Shown here: one piece after another, positions 23,624-32,543 of the stretch | Position numbering within the stretch: the stretch's first letter is position 1 | How the letters are laid out: every line of letters starts with the position of its first letter | Assembly: GCA_937922785.1 (NCBI GenBank) | Contig: CALAJQ010000022.1 | Coordinates: forward strand, 1-64,000 | From: an uncultured Acidimicrobiales bacterium | GTDB lineage: Bacteria > Actinomycetota > Acidimicrobiia > Acidimicrobiales > SZUA-35 | Direction of reading: 5' to 3' | DNA: 64,000 nucleotides | Made by a program: the position numbers and the translations under genes | Notes under the pieces: generated by a model | Seen by the model: only the letters and a program-made list of their open reading frames with translations | Told to the model about the DNA's origin: nothing | Databases searched by the model: none

Positions 23624-25320
23624 GCCGGTGATTCAGCCGGGAACGGGACGCCTCCGAGCACTGTGCCCCACACTCCAATATCGTCAATGGCAACAGGGTC
23701 GACGGTCAACGGGTCATCATCCAAGACGGCAAAGTCGGCAAGCTTGCCAGCCTCAATTGAGCCAATGTCATGGTCCAACTTGAGCTGCCAAGCAGCGCCC
23801 AAAGTGACAGCGTGCAGCGCAGCCTCGGCTGAGATCTTCTCGTGCTCACCCAGTGTCTTGCCTGTGGCGGTCAAACGGTTTACCGCACACCACATCGTGC
23901 GTAAATGACCCATCGGAGTGACCGGAGCGTCGCAGTGAATAGAGAACGAGACGCCTTCGCGTAAGGCAGTGGCGCAAGCGTCCATGCCTTCAGCCCGTTC
24001 GGGGCCAACAGTTAGGTCTCGGTGCTGATCGCCCCAGTAGAACATGTGGTTACTGAAGATGTTGGCACACATACCCAATGCGGCCATGCGCTGATACTGG
24101 GCCTTGGTGGTCAGCTGAGAGTGCTGAACCGTGTGGCGATGATCAAACCGGGGATGCTTTTCAAGCACTTCTTCCACGGCACTAATGAACACCTCGGCGG
24201 CTTCGTCGCCGTTGCAGTGCGCGTGCACGGTTAGTCCGGCAACGTGGAACGCTTCAACGATCGAGGCCACCTGCTCTGGAGGCAACAGCCAAAGACCATT
24301 GCCGGGATGCCCGGGAGGAGCGTTGTAATAGTGAGGCCAAGTGATACGGGCGGTGAATCCCTGGATGGACCCGTCCAACACGATCTTTACCATTCCGAAC
24401 TTCAACTTCTCCGAAGCAGAGGGCAGCAGGTCCACGCCTATCTGGGCCAGATCAGCCGGACTTTGCAGGCCGCCCATCATTGTGCTTAAAGCCACCATCA
24501 CGCGGCACGGATACTCGGGGTCATCAGCCGCGTCTCGCCAGCGTTGCACCTGCTCAGGGTCAGCCAATTGGCTGGTCCCAAGGTCGGTAATCAAGGTCGC
24601 TCCGGCGTTACGAGCCTCTTTGGCGTAGTTCCACATCGAGTCAGGTGTTCGGAAGACTTCGGTGAGTTTGTCGAACGCGTCACCAGCCAGCCGCATCGCT
24701 GCAGGTTCCTGCAGTTCGCCGTCAGGCTTGCCGTCAGCATCAAGTGGGATGCCGGGCGTCGGGTCATCGGCGGTGATCTCGGCCTTATTCAGTAGTGCCG
24801 TATTGACCGTCGCCAGGTGACCGCTGGCGTGGTACACGAAAATAGGTCGAGTCTCGCTCACTTGATCCAAGTGCTTGGCCAACATCCGGTCGCCTTCGAA
24901 ATAGATGGGGTCAAGGCCCCAAGCAAGCAACAGCTCGTTGGGGTCCTCCATGGATGCGTCGAGTTCCCGCAACTTGTCGATGACTTCATCCAGTGATTTC
25001 AGTCCCTTCCACAAAGCACCGTCGGCCCCCTTGCGGTCAAAGAAGCCGACGTAGGGAAGCATCCACAGTCCTCCAGCCATCACGTGGCTGTGGGCCTCGA
25101 TGAAGCCAGGGGTCAGTACCTTGTCTTTGAACTGTTCGTCGATTGTGACCTCGGCCGACTGCACCTCACCCCAGGACTTCATCTCATCCAGCGAGCCCGC
25201 GCCAACGATCCGGTCGCCTCGGACCGCCACAGCTTCGGCAGTTGGCCGAGCCGGGTTCATCGTGATCACCTTCTTGGCGGTGAAGATGGTTATCGGAGCC
25301 GGGGTGTTGTGATCTGACAT
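23620..25320 (-). CDS. YtcJ-like metal-dependent amidohydrolase (module 2)
   Basis: A 566-residue amidohydrolase family 3 protein paralogous to the one at 20058. Metal motifs: 'VLTPGFIEAHSHVMAGG' (HxH), 'VHAHCNGDEAAEVF', 'RHTVQHSQLTTK' and 'SIHCDAPVTP' with the late aspartate. No signal peptide, so it is probably cytoplasmic. The gene begins 52 bp after the peptide-type ABC ATPase gene and ends overlapping its CobW-type partner, making it the likely hydrolase for the imported compound. Substrate is not identifiable from sequence. Confidence 0.9.
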   Translation of the reverse strand: MSDHNTPAPITIFTAKKVITMNPARPTAEAVAVRGDRIVGAGSLDEMKSWGEVQSAEVTIDEQFKDKVLTPGFIEAHSHVMAGGLWMLPYVGFFDRKGADGALWKGLKSLDEVIDKLRELDASMEDPNELLLAWGLDPIYFEGDRMLAKHLDQVSETRPIFVYHASGHLATVNTALLNKAEITADDPTPGIPLDADGKPDGELQEPAAMRLAGDAFDKLTEVFRTPDSMWNYAKEARNAGATLITDLGTSQLADPEQVQRWRDAADDPEYPCRVMVALSTMMGGLQSPADLAQIGVDLLPSASEKLKFGMVKIVLDGSIQGFTARITWPHYYNAPPGHPGNGLWLLPPEQVASIVEAFHVAGLTVHAHCNGDEAAEVFISAVEEVLEKHPRFDHRHTVQHSQLTTKAQYQRMAALGMCANIFSNHMFYWGDQHRDLTVGPERAEGMDACATALREGVSFSIHCDAPVTPMGHLRTMWCAVNRLTATGKTLGEHEKISAEAALHAVTLGAAWQLKLDHDIGSIEAGKLADFAVLDDDPLTVDPVAIDDIGVWGTVLGGVPFPAESPA

Positions 25321-25372
25321 AAGTGAGTTCTGTTCGTCTTTCTGAAGTCTTGTAGTAATTCAGTCGTGTTTG

Positions 25373-26293
25373 TTATTCGATTGCGACCCAGTGGCCAGGC
25401 TCAACTTCGGTGTGTTCAAGCTTGGCTGGTCCGTTGCCAATTGGGTACCGCGGGTTTGGAATTTCATCAGTAAGCAGCGGCCGTTTCTGCCGCTTGCGAG
25501 GGTCGGCGATCGGCACTGCAGACATCAGCTTTCGGGTGTAGCTGTGCTGAGGGTTTTCAAAAATTGCCGCCCGAGAACCAAGCTCAACAATCTGACCGAG
25601 GTACATAACAGCAACTCTGTGACTGATCCGTTCGACAACGGCTAGGTCATGGCTGATGAACAGGTAGCTCAAACCCATCTCGTCTTGAAGGTCCATCATG
25701 AGGTTGATCACCTGCGCCTGAATCGACACGTCAAGCGCACTCACCGACTCATCTGCAACCACCAGCTCGGGCTCCAAAGTGAGAGCACGCGCTATGCATA
25801 TTCGTTGGCGTTGGCCGCCCGAGAACTGGTGCGGGTACTGATCCATGTGGCTTTTCTCGAGGCCAACTTTTTCGAACAGCTCGCCCACAGTCCGCTGCAA
25901 CTCCTCACCAGAGGAAGTCTTGTGCACCTGCATAGGCTCGCCCACCGCGTCACCAACTCGGCGCCTCGGGTCCAAGCTGGCGAACGGATCCTGGAAGATA
26001 ATCTGCATCCTGCGGCGATGGGGCCGTAGCTCTCGATTGCTAAGCGTTGTGATGTCTTCGCCACCAAGAAGGATCTGCCCCGCCGATGGCTTCAGCAGGC
26101 GCATGATCAGATAGGCCAAAGTCGACTTGCCACAGCCACTCTCGCCAACAACAGCCAGCGTCTCAGCTCGCCCGATTTGAAGACTTACTTGTTCAACCGC
26201 ATGAACCTGGTGATTGTTCGGTGCGCTGAAGTGTTTCGACAGATCGCGCACCTCGACAAGAGGGGTCGAGCCTTTTTCATCTACAGGAATCAC
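25373..26293 (-). CDS. Oligopeptide-type ABC importer ATPase (OppF-like)
   Basis: ATPase with Walker A 'GESGCGKST', signature 'FSGGQRQRICIARAL', Walker B 'ELVVADESVSALD' and the C-terminal oligopeptide/dipeptide transporter extension ('PQHSYTRKLMSAVPIADPRKR'), which is diagnostic of the Opp/Dpp group. It pairs with the OppD-like ATPase upstream (GTGA overlap) and closes the transporter operon. Confidence 0.93.
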   Translation of the reverse strand: MIPVDEKGSTPLVEVRDLSKHFSAPNNHQVHAVEQVSLQIGRAETLAVVGESGCGKSTLAYLIMRLLKPSAGQILLGGEDITTLSNRELRPHRRRMQIIFQDPFASLDPRRRVGDAVGEPMQVHKTSSGEELQRTVGELFEKVGLEKSHMDQYPHQFSGGQRQRICIARALTLEPELVVADESVSALDVSIQAQVINLMMDLQDEMGLSYLFISHDLAVVERISHRVAVMYLGQIVELGSRAAIFENPQHSYTRKLMSAVPIADPRKRQKRPLLTDEIPNPRYPIGNGPAKLEHTEVEPGHWVAIE

Positions 26294-27159
26294 AAGCTGT
26301 CCCCTGGCAGAACAAAGCGGGCGGGTGCGTCTAGTCCCGTCATGGATCCAAGCCTCGGAACTGCGGCCAACAACTCCTGGGTATAGGCCTCTTGCGGATT
26401 CTCAAAGATGTCGAACACGTTTCCGGTCTCGACGTAGCGGCCGCTGTTCATCACAACCACATCGTCGGCAACTTCGGCCACCACGCCCATGTCATGGGTG
26501 ATCATCACAACAGACGCTCCAGTGTCTTCTTGGAGGGTCCTCATCAGCCCAAGAATCTGGGCCTGGATGGTGACGTCAAGCGCGGTTGTTGGCTCATCGG
26601 CGATGAGAACCCGCGGATCACAACTCAAAGCCATGGCAATCATCACCCGCTGACGCATGCCGCCTGACATCTCGTGCGGGTACTGCTTCAACCGGGCCTT
26701 GGCGTTCGGAATCCGAACCAATTCGAACATCTCCAACGCACGGCTCATGGCCTCGGCCTGCTCCACGTTCTGATGCAGCATGACGGCTTCTGCCACCTGA
26801 TTGCCGACGGTAAACACCGGGTTCAGGCTGGTGAGAGGCTCTTGGAAAATCATTGAGATGTCGTTGCCCCGGATCTCTCGCATCTCAGGTTCGGACGCCT
26901 TCGCCAGATCGATCGTGGTGCCGTCTTGTCTTCTGTAGACAATTTGGCCCCCGTCGATGTTTCCCCGCGTGCCCAAGTCGACAAGCCGCATGATCGACAA
27001 CGCGGTCACCGATTTACCGGATCCAGATTCCCCCACGATGCACAGCGACTTGCCGGCGTGCAGATCGAAGGACACTCCCTTGACCGCTTCAAAAGAACCG
27101 AAGCTCACCCGCAGATCTCTGACGCTCAAAACTGGCTCACCCAGCACCGGCTCGCTCAT
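26290..27159 (-). CDS. Oligopeptide-type ABC importer ATPase (OppD-like)
   Basis: Second ATPase: Walker A 'GESGSGKS', '[15 protein letters not shown]' signature, '[13 protein letters not shown]' Walker B and the typical extension '[17 protein letters not shown]'. It overlaps the OppC-like gene upstream and OppF-like gene downstream by 4 bp, so expression is coupled throughout the operon. Confidence 0.93.
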   Translation of the reverse strand: MSEPVLGEPVLSVRDLRVSFGSFEAVKGVSFDLHAGKSLCIVGESGSGKSVTALSIMRLVDLGTRGNIDGGQIVYRRQDGTTIDLAKASEPEMREIRGNDISMIFQEPLTSLNPVFTVGNQVAEAVMLHQNVEQAEAMSRALEMFELVRIPNAKARLKQYPHEMSGGMRQRVMIAMALSCDPRVLIADEPTTALDVTIQAQILGLMRTLQEDTGASVVMITHDMGVVAEVADDVVVMNSGRYVETGNVFDIFENPQEAYTQELLAAVPRLGSMTGLDAPARFVLPGDSL

Positions 27160-28034
27160 CGGCCACGCAACTTCGGGTTAAACGCATCCTGGAGGCCGTC
27201 GCCGATGAGGCTGAAGCTAAGAACGGTGAAGAAGATGGCCATGCCAGGGAAGGTCACTGTCCACCACGCGGTTAAGAAGTTCTGCCGGTTGAGACCAACC
27301 ATCAAGCCCCAAGTCACATTGTTCGGGTCACCCAAACCTAGGAAGGCCAGTCCCGCTTCGAACAAGATGGCGGCGCCCATCACCAAGGTCGTGGCCACGA
27401 TCAACGGCGGCAGCGCGTTCGGGAACATAACTCTGAACATGATTCGGAAGTCGCTTGAACCGATGGCTCTGGCGGCCTTGACGAACTCCAGGTTCTTCAA
27501 CCGCAGAAACTCGGCCCTAGTAAGCCGGGCAATTTGGGGCCACAAGACCAGCCCGATTGCAATGGCAATCTTGAACGGCGAAGGGCCAAACAAAGTCACT
27601 ACAACCATTGCAAACAACAGTGCTGGTAACACTTGGAAGAACTCGGTAAAGCGCATCAGGGCGCTGTCTACCCAGCCGCCATAGAAACCGGCCAGTGATC
27701 CAATCGTCACTCCAATTAGCACGATCATCGAGGCAGCAATGACGGCGACCCAAAGGCTTGTTCCGCCCCCGTTGACGATGCCGGCAAGAACATCTCTTCC
27801 TAGATAGTCCGTACCTAAGACGGGGGCATTTTCGGCCCCCGGACCTTGGAATGGGCGGGCAATGATGTCGGAAGGATCTTCTGTGTAAATCAGCGGGCCA
27901 AACAACGTCATCAGGATTATGAAGGTCAGCATGATGAGACCAGCGACTGCTGGTTTGTTGGCAAAGAACATCTTCGATGCGCCACGGCCGCCCGCCCCAA
28001 GTTCGGGGCCATCGGGGAGAATTACATCAGTCAC
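27156..28034 (-). CDS. Oligopeptide-type ABC importer permease (OppC-like)
   Basis: Inner-membrane subunit with about six helices. It has the N-terminal OppC segment ending in 'ENAPVLGTDYLGRDVLAGIVNGG' and the EAA loop 'EFVKAARAIGSSDFRIMFRVMFPNALPPLIV'-like stretch (residues 170-205) that contacts the ATPases. The GTG start lies 8 bp inside the OppB-like gene. Confidence 0.92.
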   Translation of the reverse strand: MTDVILPDGPELGAGGRGASKMFFANKPAVAGLIMLTFIILMTLFGPLIYTEDPSDIIARPFQGPGAENAPVLGTDYLGRDVLAGIVNGGGTSLWVAVIAASMIVLIGVTIGSLAGFYGGWVDSALMRFTEFFQVLPALLFAMVVVTLFGPSPFKIAIAIGLVLWPQIARLTRAEFLRLKNLEFVKAARAIGSSDFRIMFRVMFPNALPPLIVATTLVMGAAILFEAGLAFLGLGDPNNVTWGLMVGLNRQNFLTAWWTVTFPGMAIFFTVLSFSLIGDGLQDAFNPKLRGR

Positions 28035-29007
28035 TGGTTTTACTCCCTACCCGGATTCGCGGATCGATCATGCGGTAGACAACGTCGGTAAGCAAGTTCA
28101 CAATCACCACAAGTACCGAGGAGATCAACAAGACGCCAAGCAAAACCGTGGTGTCTCGCCTGAGAATTGAATCGAAGGCAAGGCGACCGAGGCCCGGCCA
28201 GTTGAACACCGTCTCAACCAACAACGCGCCAGACAGCAACGAGCCGAACTGAAGCCCAGCCACGGTCACCACTGGGATCACCGCGTTGCGCAAAGCGTGC
28301 TTATAAACAACGGCTCGCTCAGCCAAACCTTTGGCTCGAGCCGTTCGAACAAAGTCAGATTGCAGAACTTCCAGCATCGAAGCTCGGCTGAGGCGGCTGT
28401 ACTGGGCCAGATAAAGGAAGCCCAACGTCAGCCCAGGCAAGACCAAGTGTTTGAGCACGTCAAAGACAGCAGCCAGCCAATTGCCCTCAAACTGGATGTC
28501 TCGCATCCCAGACACCGGCAGGATCTTGAAAACCGACGCCAGCAAGATAATCAGCAACAAGCCAGTCCAGAAGACGGGCATCGAGTAGCCGATCAAGGCA
28601 AACACTGTCACCGCGTTGCTGGCACCGCTTTCGGGGCGGCGAGCAGTGAAGATGCCAGCTAGCACACCGAAGACGATGGCAAAGATCAAGGCCGAGCCGA
28701 CCAACAGCATTGTTGGCCAAAGCCGGGCCCAGATAAGCGAGGTGACAGACTGGTTAAAGAAGAACGACTCGCCCAAATCGCCTTGCACCACTTGCTTTAG
28801 ATAGGTCCAAAGTTGAGTTAGGAACGGTTTGTCTAAGCCGTAGTCAATCCGGATTTGCTCAAGGGCTTCGGGGCTGGAGGCCCCGCTCTCCCCGGCGATC
28901 ACCACTGCTGGGTCGCCGGGGGTGAGCTTAATGAGGCTGAAGTTCAACACGATCACTGCCACGATCACCGCTAGGGCTTGGGCAATCTTGGATGCAACCG
29001 TCCTCAA
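28027..29007 (-). CDS. Oligopeptide-type ABC importer permease (OppB-like)
   Basis: Six-helix permease with the OppB pattern: 'LIKLTPGDPAVVIAG' near the N-terminus, 'GLDKPFLTQLWTYL', 'GDLGESFFFNQSV' and the EAA loop 'FVRTARAKGLAERAVVYKHALRNAVIPVV' region. The start is probably TTG 29007, with a purine-rich site upstream, 47 bp after the binding-protein stop. Confidence 0.92.
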   Translation of the reverse strand: MRTVASKIAQALAVIVAVIVLNFSLIKLTPGDPAVVIAGESGASSPEALEQIRIDYGLDKPFLTQLWTYLKQVVQGDLGESFFFNQSVTSLIWARLWPTMLLVGSALIFAIVFGVLAGIFTARRPESGASNAVTVFALIGYSMPVFWTGLLLIILLASVFKILPVSGMRDIQFEGNWLAAVFDVLKHLVLPGLTLGFLYLAQYSRLSRASMLEVLQSDFVRTARAKGLAERAVVYKHALRNAVIPVVTVAGLQFGSLLSGALLVETVFNWPGLGRLAFDSILRRDTTVLLGVLLISSVLVVIVNLLTDVVYRMIDPRIRVGSKTSD

Positions 29008-29054
29008 AGTTTCTTCCTGCTAATTGGTGCTACTGCTACTTGGGCTGTTGCCTG

Positions 29055-30758
29055 TTACTCAGACAGCCAGGTCTCGTGCATTGGGTTCATGTGACCCCAA
29101 ATACCGATCGGTGGGTTCTGCACCGAAGGCTGGAATGCCTGCCAGAACGGAGGCGTGGTGAGGAAGTAGATTGGCACTTCGTCGGCCACGATGTCCTGGA
29201 ACTCGGCGTACAGCTTGATGCGTGCATCCCGGTCAAGCTCCTGGCCAGCGTCAGCCAGGATCGAGTCAACAGCGTCGTTGGCGTACCAAGTGTTGTTACT
29301 CCAGATGACACCTGGTGCTGGCTGGCGGTTCGAGCTTAAGTAGCTGCGGTGAACTCCAATTACGGGGTCACCCCAGTTCCAGACGTTGTTGATAGTCATC
29401 TGGAAGTCACCACTGGCAACTCGACCGGCCCAAGTTGGGAAGTCAGGCGAGACGCTGAGTTCGGTGTTGATACCAATCTCCTCCAAAGCCTGAACTACAT
29501 ACTCTGCGTAGCTGTTCTGAGTTCCACCCGATGGCGGAATGAAGTCGATGGTGAGGTTGATCTCACCCTCGGCATACCCAGCTGAAGTGAGTAGTTCCTT
29601 GGCCTTTTCGATGTTGATGTCGTACTTCTCAGCGTTGGAGTTGTGGAATGGGCTAGCTTCCACGATTCCGGTTGACACTGGGAAGCTCAGGCCCTGGTCG
29701 ATTACGTCAGCGATAAACTCACGGTCGATCGCATAGGCGATGGCCTGGCGCACTTCCTTGTTCTCAAGGATTGGGTCCTTCAAGTTGAACTCGAGCCACT
29801 GGACCTGGCCAATGGCTTCGTGACCATCGGCGGTGACGATCACATCGTCGTTGTCTTGGAGGCGAAGGGTGTTAGCCGAGCCGCCAAGAGTCGCCGACAA
29901 GTGAGTCGTGCCGTTTTCGAGACCGAGAACGATAGTGGAAGGATCCGGTGTGATCTCCATGACGATCTCGTCCAGGTAAGGCCGGCCGTCAATGAAGAAG
30001 TCATCAAACCTCTGCATTCGGATAACCGAACCCGCCTCATACTCAACCAGCTGGAACGGACCAGAACCTACGAAGTCCTCGGTGTTGCGAGGGTGAGTTT
30101 TGATGTCTTGTCCGTCATCGAAGATGTGCTTCGGGATAATTGGCAGCAGGCCCGGCGACATTGCCAGCAGAATCGCTGGGTGAGGCTGACTCAGGTTGAT
30201 TACCGCGGTCTGTGGGTCTGGTGTGTCCACCGAAGTGACAGGCTCGAACATTGTCTTAAAGGGGTGGTTCGCCTGAGCAGTAAGCACCGAGAACGCAACG
30301 TCTTCAGAGGTGATCGGCACACCGTCGTGGAAGACGGCGCCTTCGACGAGGTTCAATGTCACGCTGAGGCCGTCGTCGGCAATTGACCAGCTCTCGGCCA
30401 GGTAAGGCTGTGGCTCAAAGTTCTCGTCAAACAACAACGGACTGGCGTTGAGCTGAGTACCTGGCACTGCAGTTGCATAGCCAGACTGCACAGTTCCATT
30501 GAGGTGCCTTGGTGTCTGGGTTGATCCGATTACCAGCGTGCCGCCAGCTTGGGGCTCGCCGTCAGTGGCTCCGGAGTCTCCGTCGTCACTACCCGGAGCT
30601 TCGGTTGTTGCAGGCTCGTCACCTGAATCGCCCGAATCGCTGGCCTCGGTAGTTGCGGTGGTTTCCGCACTTCCTTCATCGCTGTCTCCGTCGCTGCCGC
30701 AGGCCGCTACGACCAGCATGAACGCAAACAGAATGGCGAATAATGATCGAACCTTCAT
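29055..30758 (-). CDS. Peptide-type ABC transporter substrate-binding lipoprotein
   Basis: A 567-residue SBP family 5 protein. ATG 30758 with a GGGGAG site starts a lipoprotein signal 'LVVAAC|G' (C20), followed by a 60-residue Asp/Ser/Thr/Glu linker, then the cluster C binding domain ('VEGAVFHDGVPITSEDVAFS', 'YAIDREFIADVI'). It captures the ligand outside the membrane for the OppBCDF-like machine. The family also transports nickel and various amides as well as peptides, so the ligand is open. The in-frame extension to 30866 has no signal and is unlikely. Confidence 0.93.
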   Translation of the reverse strand: MKVRSLFAILFAFMLVVAACGSDGDSDEGSAETTATTEASDSGDSGDEPATTEAPGSDDGDSGATDGEPQAGGTLVIGSTQTPRHLNGTVQSGYATAVPGTQLNASPLLFDENFEPQPYLAESWSIADDGLSVTLNLVEGAVFHDGVPITSEDVAFSVLTAQANHPFKTMFEPVTSVDTPDPQTAVINLSQPHPAILLAMSPGLLPIIPKHIFDDGQDIKTHPRNTEDFVGSGPFQLVEYEAGSVIRMQRFDDFFIDGRPYLDEIVMEITPDPSTIVLGLENGTTHLSATLGGSANTLRLQDNDDVIVTADGHEAIGQVQWLEFNLKDPILENKEVRQAIAYAIDREFIADVIDQGLSFPVSTGIVEASPFHNSNAEKYDINIEKAKELLTSAGYAEGEINLTIDFIPPSGGTQNSYAEYVVQALEEIGINTELSVSPDFPTWAGRVASGDFQMTINNVWNWGDPVIGVHRSYLSSNRQPAPGVIWSNNTWYANDAVDSILADAGQELDRDARIKLYAEFQDIVADEVPIYFLTTPPFWQAFQPSVQNPPIGIWGHMNPMHETWLSE

Positions 30759-30780
30759 CTGTCTCCCCTTTGTGTCTTGT

Positions 30781-30804
30781 CCCTGGGAGCAATCGTCACC
30801 AGGG
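30781..30804. promoter_or_regulatory. Short hairpin in the leader of the transporter operon
   Basis: CCCTGG (30781-30786) and CCAGGG (30799-30804) can pair around a 12-base loop in the 98-bp leader between the acyl-CoA synthetase and the SBP gene. A weak 6-bp stem; a regulatory role is only possible. Confidence 0.3.
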
Positions 30805-30856
30805 CTTCCCCTTGTTGTACGAGACACTTTCACGTAACGATCACCTTTGGCAAGAC

Positions 30857-32356
30857 CTATGTCCAATAGGGGTCACGCAAGATCCGCTTTTTCAGCTTGC
30901 CACTGGCCTCTCTCGGCAATGTGTCAATTTCATCAAACGACTGGGGAAGCTTGAAAGAGGCAAGCTTTTGGCTGGCGAAATCACGCAACGACTTGGCGTC
31001 CACCGACCTGCCTTCAACCGGCTGAACCACCGCCTTTATTGCTTGGCCCAGGTCCGAATCGGGAATACCGAACACCGCGACGTCGGCAACATCGCGATGT
31101 TGGGACAAGACGGCTTCTATCTCCGCTGGATAGATATTGGTTCCGCCTCGGAGGATCAAATCCGTGCGCCGGTCCGCCAGGAACAGGAAACCATCTTCAT
31201 CTAAATGGCCAATGTCGCCCACCGTGAACCGCCCATCAGGCAGTTGGATCGAACTGGTCTTGTCGGGGTCACCGTGATACTCGGGCGTACCATCGTGTCG
31301 CTTCACATAGACCGTGCCAATTTCCCCTGGCGGCAAGTCGTTGCCATCATCATCGACGATTGAGAGCGTAAGCACCTTGGATGCCTTACCAACAGTGCCT
31401 GGCCGCTCCAACCATTCTTGGCTGGTGCAGGTGACAGGTCCGGTACCTTCTGAAGATCCGTACAGCTCCACTATTACGGGGCCGAACCATTCGATCATCT
31501 CTTCCTTGGCCCAACGGGGGCACGGAGCCGCGGTGTGAAGCACCCACTGCAAGCTGGAAAGGTCGAACGATCGAGAGACTTCGTTGTCAAGCTTCAACAG
31601 TCGGATGAATTGAGTTGGGACCATTGCAGTTGCGTTAATCTGGCGATCTTGGATAGTGCGCAAGGTTTCGACCGGGTCGAAACGAGGAAGCATGGTTAGC
31701 GAGTAGCCCTGGCCGAGCGCGCTTTGCATCATGGCGAACCCAAGTGCGTGATAGGCCGGGGTGCACAGCATTGCATTGCCGGTCTTCGGCATATGCAAGT
31801 TCTCGCCGAAGCGTTCAGCCAGCTTTGTGTAAGAGGCAACTGGTACGTCCTGGTCGCTCCGAACCACGCCTTTGGATCTCCCGGTTGTGCCGCCGGTGTA
31901 GAGCAATGGAGTACCGATCGAACCTTCTTCTAAAATGTCATCTGACTGCCCGGCAATCCAGGTTTCATACTCCTCACCCAAAACAATCACTTCGGCGACC
32001 CCGGCGATCTCCGCAGCTTGCCTTCCAGTCGACTCGAGGTCATCGTCGACCACTATCAACGTGGCTCCAGAGTCCACCAGCAGCTCAGCGACTTCGCCCG
32101 CGGTCAAATGCCAGTTCAGCGGGACGTACTTACTTCGAGCCCGAACGTTGCCCATCACAAGCTCGGGCCACTCGATGCGGTTACGGGACAGAATGCCAAA
32201 CCCAGACCCAGGGCCGATGCCTTTGGATCGCAAGCCGTTCGCTACCCGACGAGTCCGATCTTCGAGCTGGGCGAAGGTTAGCGACGCTGTTGGAGTCCAG
32301 ACCGCCTCCTCGTTGAGACGGCCAGCGGATTGAGGCAATAAGTACTCAGGTTGCAC
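30857..32356 (-). CDS. Acyl-CoA synthetase / AMP-dependent ligase
   Basis: ANL-superfamily adenylating enzyme, 499 residues. The P-loop motif 'LLYTGGTTGRSKGVV', 'ELYGSSEGTG' (A5), 'FTVGDIGHLDEDGFLFLADR' (A7) and C-terminal 'REASGKLKKRIL' (A10 lysine) are all present. It activates a carboxylate to its CoA thioester; long- or medium-chain or aromatic specificity cannot be judged. It precedes the peptide-type importer by 98 bp on the same strand and may be in the same transcription unit. Confidence 0.92.
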   Translation of the reverse strand: MQPEYLLPQSAGRLNEEAVWTPTASLTFAQLEDRTRRVANGLRSKGIGPGSGFGILSRNRIEWPELVMGNVRARSKYVPLNWHLTAGEVAELLVDSGATLIVVDDDLESTGRQAAEIAGVAEVIVLGEEYETWIAGQSDDILEEGSIGTPLLYTGGTTGRSKGVVRSDQDVPVASYTKLAERFGENLHMPKTGNAMLCTPAYHALGFAMMQSALGQGYSLTMLPRFDPVETLRTIQDRQINATAMVPTQFIRLLKLDNEVSRSFDLSSLQWVLHTAAPCPRWAKEEMIEWFGPVIVELYGSSEGTGPVTCTSQEWLERPGTVGKASKVLTLSIVDDDGNDLPPGEIGTVYVKRHDGTPEYHGDPDKTSSIQLPDGRFTVGDIGHLDEDGFLFLADRRTDLILRGGTNIYPAEIEAVLSQHRDVADVAVFGIPDSDLGQAIKAVVQPVEGRSVDAKSLRDFASQKLASFKLPQSFDEIDTLPREASGKLKKRILRDPYWT

Positions 32357-32400
32357 CCCGCCGAACTTACTTTCGAGTGCCCCCTGCCGCCATTCGGAAC

Positions 32401-32470
32401 CCAGTCACGGTCCCCCGTTCTGGCGGTGTAGCCAGTCACGCTCCCCCGTTCTGGCGGTGTAGCCAGTCAA
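32401..32470. repeat. 31-bp tandem repeat, two units plus partial third
   Basis: Units 32401-32431 and 32432-32462, both beginning CCAGTCACG and ending GGCGGTGTAG, differ at one base; an 8-bp partial third unit follows. A related imperfect pair, with CCAGGTCAGTT twice, continues to about 32530. It fills the gap between two minus-strand genes; no gene is seen in 32357-32543. Confidence 0.9.
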
Positions 32471-32543
32471 ACCCGGCTGGTTCCCAGGTCAGTTCGGAAT
32501 TGGTGACTGGTAGCCAGGTCAGTTGGGAGGTGGTGGGTGGTGT

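Noticed and set aside
26926..27684. Plus-strand open frame of 252 codons
   Set aside because: Antisense to the OppD and OppC-like genes, which are strongly supported.
32401..32470. CRISPR-like repeat
   Set aside because: The units are directly adjacent without spacers, only two full copies exist, and no cas gene is near.
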